Source: Palsa-504 sp963739135 (GTDB taxonomy: Bacteria; Actinomycetota; Actinomycetes; Streptosporangiales; Streptosporangiaceae). From it: 64,000 bases of DNA. The translations under genes were made by a program, and so were the position numbers. Positions 61,622 through 64,000 of the stretch are shown piece by piece; position 1 is the stretch's first letter, and every line of letters starts with the position of its first letter. Below the pieces are notes generated by a model. The model had not been told where the DNA came from. It saw only the letters and a program-made list of their open reading frames with translations, and did not search any database. The stretch covers positions 34,544 to 98,543 of the forward strand of contig CAVTZG010000019.1 in assembly GCA_963739135.1 (NCBI GenBank), written 5' to 3'.

Positions 61622-63630
61622 TGCCAGCGGCTTTAGGGCGGAACAACTGAGGGCTGGCCTTGTTCCTGGTTGCGCTGTGTGATCGTTCCTGGCTGCGGGT
61701 TTGTTGCTCAGGTTTCCTGCGTGATGAGTGAGGCTCCGGCTAAGAAGTGTGATTGTCTACGTCCCACTTCGCCACCGGAGCCTCACGTGTCTTCTTCTTA
61801 CCCTGTCCCGTCGCGTGCCGTGCCCGTCTCGGCCGGGATGATCGTCGCGGTGCCGCTGGAGCTGGTTGCGCCGCCGTTGCGGAGCGGCCGCGACCTGGGC
61901 GAGGCGGACCGGTCCGCGCTGGTCATCGGGGGGACGGGGAAGATCGGCACGGGCGATGACGTGGTGTTCCTGAAGGTGGTCGCGGTGGCGGAGGCACAGG
62001 TGAGGAGGGACGGGCAGGTCCGGGCGAAGGGCAGCCCGGTGCATCACGCGACGCTGGGGCCGCTGGAGGGGCGGCTGGATGCGCAGGCCGGGCCGGGCGT
62101 GATCGCCGGGATCGCGCGGGACGCGCAGCTGGACGGCCGGCTGGTGAAGGGCGAGCGGGAGAGGCTGCTGGCCAGGGCGTTCATGATCCGGGTGATCGTG
62201 CTGATGACGCTCATGCCGGACGCGCGGGCCGGGGACGTGATCGCCGCGCTGGCCGGAGACCTGGCCATCGTCCCGTGGGCGCGGCCGTGGCATCCCGCGT
62301 CGGCGCGGTCGGCCGGGGACTGGCGGAGCGCGCTCGGCCCGGTCCCGCTGGAGGAGCTGCGGGACCTCGTGCTGGGCGCGTCCTGGCGGGAGCACCAGGA
62401 GGAGGGCTGCCCCGGCGCGGTCACCATCGGGAAGGCGAGGCCGCTGCGGGCGGGGTCGCTGGACGGGACGCTGATCCGGGTCCCGGACACGCCGGGGAAC
62501 AGGGCGCACTTCGGGTCAGTCGGCACGGGGGACGACTCATCGCCGTTCCCGCAGGCCAGGGCGCTGCCGGTGACCTGCTGCTCGTGCCGGGCCACGTTCG
62601 CGATGCCGCACGGCCCGGCCGGCACGGACAAGGCGGAGTCCGAGCAGTCCCTGCTGGACGAGGCCATAGACCGGTACCCGTGGCTGCTCGACCCGGGCTG
62701 GATCTGGATCATGGACCGCAACTACCACGGGGCCGCCCGGATCGCCCGCATGATACGGTCCGCGCACGTGCTGATCCGCCTGAAGAGCGACATCCCGCTG
62801 CGGCGGACCTCGGAGATCCTGCCCGACGGCTCTTACCGGGCGGAGCTGTCCGGCGTCGGCGTCACCGTCCCGGTCCGGGTCATCGAGTACTACGCCGACG
62901 TGGAGGGCCAAGTGGTCCCGGAGATGTTCTGCCTGGTCACCGACCTGATGGACTACCAGGACTACCCCGGTCCCGAGCTGGCCGCGCTCTATAAGTGGCG
63001 GTGGGACGGGTCGGAGACCGCGCTGCGGGAGGCCAAGGCGCCGCTGCGCGGCGCCGGCCCCGGCACGGGGCCGATGCTCCGCTCCTGCTCCCCGGCCCAC
63101 GTCGCGCAGGAGCTGGCGGCCTGGGCGATCTCCACCGGGCTGGCCCGCGGCGTGCTGCACGACGCCGCCCTCGCCGCCGCGCCCGCCGCGAAGGGACGCC
63201 GAGCCGGCCTGGCGGTCCGGCCCCGCGACCTGTCCCAAGCCCGCGCCGTCCGGGCCGTCCTGGCCGCGATCCGCCTCGGCCGCCACTGCTACCACGCCGT
63301 GACCAGCGAGATCGCCGGATACCGCAACGTCGTCGACCGCGGCCGGCACCGCCCCCGCAAGTCCAAGTCCCCATCGTCTTTCGCGCACGCGACCGCGGAG
63401 GACACCGTCACCCGCATCGCCACCGCCGTCATCACCATGGCCAACACGCCAGCCTGACCAGCGGAAACACCGCAAAGCCACTCAACCGAGAACCCGCCGG
63501 GCCGTGGACCCGGCCGCCCCGGCGCGCCACGCCGCCCCCCGGCATGCCCGCCCAAAGGACAACTACCCGCAGTAACCAAAAATAGGAACTACTCACAACC
63601 GGCCAGACATCTAAAGCCGCTGGCATTGCG
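61617..63630. mobile_element. IS4-family insertion sequence, 2014 bp
   Basis: Bounded by perfect 20-bp inverted repeats cgcaatgccagcggctttag (61617-61636) and its complement (63611-63630). Contains one transposase gene. No short target duplication is seen; instead the element is flanked by the 357-bp repeats. Confidence 0.93.
61787..63457 (+). CDS. IS4-family transposase
   Basis: 556 aa from GTG 61787 (an ATG at 61724 would add 21). IS4 N-terminal domain (LLARAFMIRVIVLMTLMPDA), then DDE residues in LDGTLIRVPD, WIMDRNYHG and the YKWRWDGSETALREAK motif that stands for the Y-R-E-K signature. Appears intact. Confidence 0.9.
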   Translation: MSSSYPVPSRAVPVSAGMIVAVPLELVAPPLRSGRDLGEADRSALVIGGTGKIGTGDDVVFLKVVAVAEAQVRRDGQVRAKGSPVHHATLGPLEGRLDAQAGPGVIAGIARDAQLDGRLVKGERERLLARAFMIRVIVLMTLMPDARAGDVIAALAGDLAIVPWARPWHPASARSAGDWRSALGPVPLEELRDLVLGASWREHQEEGCPGAVTIGKARPLRAGSLDGTLIRVPDTPGNRAHFGSVGTGDDSSPFPQARALPVTCCSCRATFAMPHGPAGTDKAESEQSLLDEAIDRYPWLLDPGWIWIMDRNYHGAARIARMIRSAHVLIRLKSDIPLRRTSEILPDGSYRAELSGVGVTVPVRVIEYYADVEGQVVPEMFCLVTDLMDYQDYPGPELAALYKWRWDGSETALREAKAPLRGAGPGTGPMLRSCSPAHVAQELAAWAISTGLARGVLHDAALAAAPAAKGRRAGLAVRPRDLSQARAVRAVLAAIRLGRHCYHAVTSEIAGYRNVVDRGRHRPRKSKSPSSFAHATAEDTVTRIATAVITMANTPA

Positions 63631-63987
63631 CCATGATCGCCACCACTAGCCCGATAACCACCGCTTCCGGTGTGGGTAGCGGCGTCTGGATCTCGCCGAT
63701 TTTGCTCAGCATAGTGTCCTCGGCAGAGGAGGCGGCATGGCGGCTCCGGTCATCGCTGCGATCCTCGATTAGATTAGACCGCGCGTAACCGCCCGACGCA
63801 ATAATGCGGCTCTTCGAAGTTAACCGGGATGGGTTTTCGGCCGGTTACCTGGCGTGTTCTCCTGGCGGTTGCGGTGCGTGATGGGCGTCTTGTGCCGCGG
63901 GTGCAGGCGATGCGGACGCGTCTGCGCTGATTTGCCGGGTTACGGAATCCGTATGCCAGGCGGGCTTCGAGTTTGGCGAGCCGGTTC
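63631..63987. repeat. 357-bp direct repeat, right copy
   Basis: Second copy of 61260-61616; contains the first 27 codons of the M50-like gene (63631-63712), ended within the IS inverted repeat. Confidence 0.95.
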
Positions 63988-64000
63988 AGGCTTTCGGAGG
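63774..64000 (-). pseudogene. Transposase C-terminus, right copy, runs off the window
   Basis: Same frame as 61403-61616, here continuing upstream past the repeat (ESLNRLAKLEARLAYGF). The three differences from the left copy are all synonymous in this frame. May be an intact gene beyond the edge. Confidence 0.55.

Overview
The window is high-G+C DNA with strong third-position GC codon bias, GTG/TTG starts and many ATGA/GTGA stop-start overlaps. Together with the families present (GAF/PucR regulators, SigK-RskA pair, DUF574 methyltransferase, SCO6745 family, DUF1707, HNH 13E12-type fragment) it points to a soil or environmental actinomycete. I cannot name the genus.

Positions 1-23545 hold the main attraction: what looks like a complete coenzyme M (CoM) biosynthesis operon plus the downstream part of the CoM-dependent epoxide carboxylation pathway. 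On the minus strand, comA (phosphosulfolactate synthase) is followed by an unknown 320-aa protein, two aspartase/fumarase-superfamily lyases and a D-cysteine-desulfhydrase-like PLP enzyme. Apart from the unknown protein this is the set seen in the Xanthobacter xcbB1C1D1E1 operon. Next to it are an epoxyalkane:CoM transferase (xecA-like) and a second MetE-like paralogue, an ADP-forming acyl-CoA synthetase, a two-subunit CoA-transferase, a sulfoacetaldehyde-dehydrogenase-like acylating aldehyde dehydrogenase, and xecC-xecD-xecE (2-ketopropyl-CoM carboxylase and the R- and S-hydroxypropyl-CoM dehydrogenases). Two GAF/PucR regulators and two MEDS (DcmR-type) sensor proteins are interleaved. A 50-nt element is shared by the upstream regions of the CoA-transferase/aldehyde dehydrogenase pair and of xecC. 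No alkene monooxygenase lies in the window. Just downstream, phaC and a phaB-like reductase (25.7-28.2 kb) could take acetoacetyl-CoA from the pathway into polyhydroxybutyrate.

Positions 23.6-40.9 kb hold more ordinary genes: GNAT, zinc-ribbon protein, PHA genes, MFS, LysE, a Tat-exported peptide with a DUF4331 protein, SigK/RskA, a heterodimeric ABC exporter, a flippase-like membrane protein and an SCO6745-family protein. SigK-type promoter candidates precede both sigK and the Tat/DUF4331 unit. Positions 40.9-46.6 kb are accessory and decaying: a frameshifted TPR-like gene, an HExxH protein divergent from a TetR-like-HTH/TPR protein, and a broken membrane/DUF4129 region. Positions 46.6-58.2 kb carry small membrane proteins, a methyltransferase, a two-component system with a degenerate second kinase, DUF202 pair, mug, an XRE regulator, an amino-acid oxidase and a damaged ABC-2 transporter.

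From 58.2 kb to the right edge is mobile DNA: a large serine integrase abutting a truncated HNH gene, lower-GC cargo (unknown protein, M50-type peptidase), and a 2014-bp IS4-family element with perfect 20-bp inverted repeats lying exactly between two 357-bp direct repeats.

A theme across the window is short tandem repeats (12-35 bp) at gene ends, operon junctions and interdomain linkers, and several genes are truncated beside such repeats. No rRNA, tRNA or CRISPR array was recognised.
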